The position numbers and the translations under genes are program-made. The notes beneath the pieces were generated by a model that was not told the origin of the DNA, did not search any database, and saw nothing but the letters and a program-made list of their open reading frames with translations. Positions 62,482 to 64,000 of a DNA stretch of 64,000 nucleotides are shown piece by piece. Source of the DNA: Neoaquamicrobium microcysteis (GTDB taxonomy: Bacteria; Pseudomonadota; Alphaproteobacteria; Rhizobiales; Rhizobiaceae); assembly GCF_008180155.1 (NCBI RefSeq), contig NZ_VSZS01000061.1, forward strand, positions 1-64,000, in the 5' to 3' direction. Numbering within the stretch: the first letter of the stretch is position 1; each line of letters opens with the position of its first letter.

Positions 62482-63065
62482 CACAAATCGTCTTCGTCGT
62501 ATTCCGGTTCGGGATCGACGCGCCGCGCAGGGCGCTCGCTCGGATCGCGCCCGATGTCGTTCCTCAACGACACGAGGTCGATGAAGTGGTCGGCCTGGCG
62601 GCGAAGGTCGTCGGAAATCATCGGCGGCTGAGAACTCATGGTCGAGACGATGGAGACCTTGCGGCCCTTGCGCTGCAAGGCTTCGACCAGGGTGCGGAAA
62701 TCGCCGTCGCCCGAGAATATGACGTAGTGATCGACGACGTCGGCAAGCTCGAGAGCATCGACGGTGAGCTCGATATCCATGTTGCCCTTGATCTTGCGGC
62801 GGCCGGTCGAGTCGGTGAATTCCTTGGCCGGCTTGGTCACGACCTTGTAGCCGTTGTAGTCGAGCCAGTCGATAAGCGGACGGATGGACGAGTATTCCTG
62901 ATCTTCCACCAGCGCCGTGTAGTAATAGGCGCGCAGGAGATAGCCGCGTTTCTGGAAGCTGGCCAGAAGTTTTCGATAGTCGATGTCGAAACCGAGGGAG
63001 CGGGAGGTTGCGTAGAGATTGGCTCCGTCGATGAAAAGCGCGATCTTTTCGCGTGGGTCGAACAT
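62481..63065 (-). CDS. NYN (PIN-like) domain protein, LabA/DUF88 type
   Basis: This 194-residue protein contains FIDGANLY, KGNMDIELTVDALELA and VIFSGDGDFRTLVEALQRKG, the acidic residues of the NYN nuclease site. The C-terminal tail is acidic (PEYDEDDL). Related proteins are predicted metal-dependent RNases. ATG 63065 starts the domain; a longer upstream frame has no homology. It is coupled to the uracil-DNA glycosylase gene and lies near rpoZ, a conserved rhizobial neighbourhood. Confidence 0.88.
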   Translation of the reverse strand: MFDPREKIALFIDGANLYATSRSLGFDIDYRKLLASFQKRGYLLRAYYYTALVEDQEYSSIRPLIDWLDYNGYKVVTKPAKEFTDSTGRRKIKGNMDIELTVDALELADVVDHYVIFSGDGDFRTLVEALQRKGRKVSIVSTMSSQPPMISDDLRRQADHFIDLVSLRNDIGRDPSERPARRVDPEPEYDEDDL

Positions 63066-63323
63066 TCTCAAATATCCCTGTTCGGCAATAAGCGGCGTCG
63101 AAAAAACTCTGCAGGCAGCTACGCGATGCGAAATCACCAATGCTGTCCGGCTGCAATAAATTGAGATAACGCTGCGTCGTATCCATTCCAAGGCCGGGCC
63201 GGATATTCTCTCGGGGTTTCGTTCACGATTTTGAGAACGATCGCTACTCGCGCATGTCCTGCTTGACCTTTCAGCGGCTGGAAGGTGCACGACATCATCC
63301 TTCACGGACCGAAGGAGGTTGCA

Positions 63324-63686
63324 ATGATCCGTTTCCTTTCGCTTGTCGGCGCTGCCGGTCTTACCGCCGGCGTGGCGCTGTTTCCCGCGCAGGCCCAGAT
63401 GGGCCATGGCGGCCATATGGGAGATGGAGGCGCATCCCACTCCTATATGCAGGCTATGAAGAGCATGCATGACGGCATGGCCGGCATGGAACTCACCGGC
63501 AAGCCGGGCGTCGATTTCGCGCTGATGATGATCCCCCACCATCAGAGCGCGATCGACATGGCGAAAGCCTATCTGGAAAGCGGCGAGGACGATGCGGAAC
63601 TGACCAGGCTGTCCGAGGAGATCATCGCCGCACAGGAAGGTGAGATCGCCTTCCTCAAGGACTGGCTGGCGAAAAACAGGCAGTAG
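63324..63686 (+). CDS. DUF305-family exported protein
   Basis: This 120-residue protein has a signal peptide (MIRFLSLVGAAGLTAGVALFPAQA), a His/Met-rich segment (MGHGGHMGDGGASHSYMQAMKSMHDGMAGM) and the DUF305 core MMIPHHQSAIDMAKAYLESG. The Met/His content suggests periplasmic copper or other metal binding. GAAGGAGG precedes ATG 63324. It is divergent from the NYN gene and upstream of rpoZ. Confidence 0.85.
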   Translation: MIRFLSLVGAAGLTAGVALFPAQAQMGHGGHMGDGGASHSYMQAMKSMHDGMAGMELTGKPGVDFALMMIPHHQSAIDMAKAYLESGEDDAELTRLSEEIIAAQEGEIAFLKDWLAKNRQ

Positions 63687-63811
63687 GGCGTTCCCATCGG
63701 CGTTTTGGCGGCATCATGCGCGCCCATGCGCATGATGCTTGTTTTTCGGCGCGGTTCGCGATAAGGACCAGCCAAACTCTCCGACAATTCCACCAATGAA
63801 AGGGGCAATGA

Positions 63812-64000
63812 ATGGCCCGCGTTACCGTTGAGGATTGCATCGACAAGGTCGAGAACCGCTTCGAGCTGGTTCTGCTTGCCGGACACCGCGCCCGCCAGAT
63901 CTCGCAGGGCGCGCAGATCACCGTCGACCGCGACAACGACAAGAACCCGGTGGTGGCGCTTCGCGAGATCGCCGACGAGACGCTTGCGCCCGGCGATCTG
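63812..64000 (+). CDS. rpoZ: RNA polymerase omega subunit, N-terminal part (cut by window end)
   Basis: The 63 visible residues begin [20 protein letters not shown] and contain [13 protein letters not shown] and [14 protein letters not shown], the omega signature. Omega helps assemble and stabilise RNA polymerase. ATG 63812 is the family start. The rest lies beyond the window. Confidence 0.96.
   Translation, partial: MARVTVEDCIDKVENRFELVLLAGHRARQISQGAQITVDRDNDKNPVVALREIADETLAPGDL

Overview
The window is high-GC DNA from an alphaproteobacterium, most likely a Rhizobiales member of the Mesorhizobium/Phyllobacteriaceae type. Supporting signs are an Omp2b-like alphaproteobacterial porin, the conserved block dapA - smpB - family 5 uracil-DNA glycosylase - NYN nuclease - rpoZ at the right end, and many TRAP, TTT and ABC importers paired with GntR regulators. 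No phage, transposase, integrase or CRISPR array was recognised.

Left and middle (1-55 kb) is a mosaic of catabolic modules, each built as importer + regulator + enzymes. (1) 1-4.6 kb: end of a TRAP transporter, then a tightly packed operon of two type II dehydroquinases, a TIM-barrel isomerase-like protein, a shikimate/quinate dehydrogenase and a CHMI-type tautomerase, probably for quinate/shikimate-like carboxylates. (2) 4.7-6.1 kb: glutathione S-transferase and SGNH hydrolase. (3) 6.1-16 kb: aldose 1-epimerase, ketoglutarate-semialdehyde-type dehydrogenase, two GntR regulators sharing a 16-bp palindrome, a TctCBA carboxylate transporter, an L-arabonate-type dehydratase and an RraA-type aldolase. 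(4) 16-19.4 kb: a GGDEF-EAL protein divergent from a PhcB-like methyltransferase. (5) 19.4-21.5 kb: kduD, a decayed kduI remnant and a sulfotransferase-like gene. (6) 21.8-24.9 kb: heme oxygenase plus bacteriophytochrome hybrid kinase, both apparently starting with TTG. (7) 25.1-28.2 kb: a PhnD/selenate-type ABC importer with a double-length permease. (8) 29.4-37.7 kb: GntR-SDR-ABC sugar importer operon divergent from an enolase-superfamily enzyme and two unrecognised, translationally coupled proteins. (9) 37.8-39.3 kb: SelO. (10) 39.3-45.6 kb: a TRAP operon ending in DUF3237, a divergent ArsR-type regulator and a GH51 arabinofuranosidase. (11) 45.7-55 kb: ABC importer, its convergent ATPase with a GntR gene, then a TRAP transporter and a galactonate-dehydratase-like enzyme.

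From 55.2 kb the content becomes conserved chromosome: tRNA-Ser(GCU), porin with a strong terminator, soluble lytic transglycosylase, dapA, smpB, a GAP-family membrane protein, UDG, NYN nuclease, DUF305 protein and the start of rpoZ.

A recurring layout stands out: in four of the transport operons a GC-rich hairpin lies directly after the substrate-binding protein gene and before the first membrane-protein gene, as expected for differential mRNA stability. The modules together suit a plant- or soil-associated heterotroph using plant cell-wall sugars, sugar acids and aromatic precursors.
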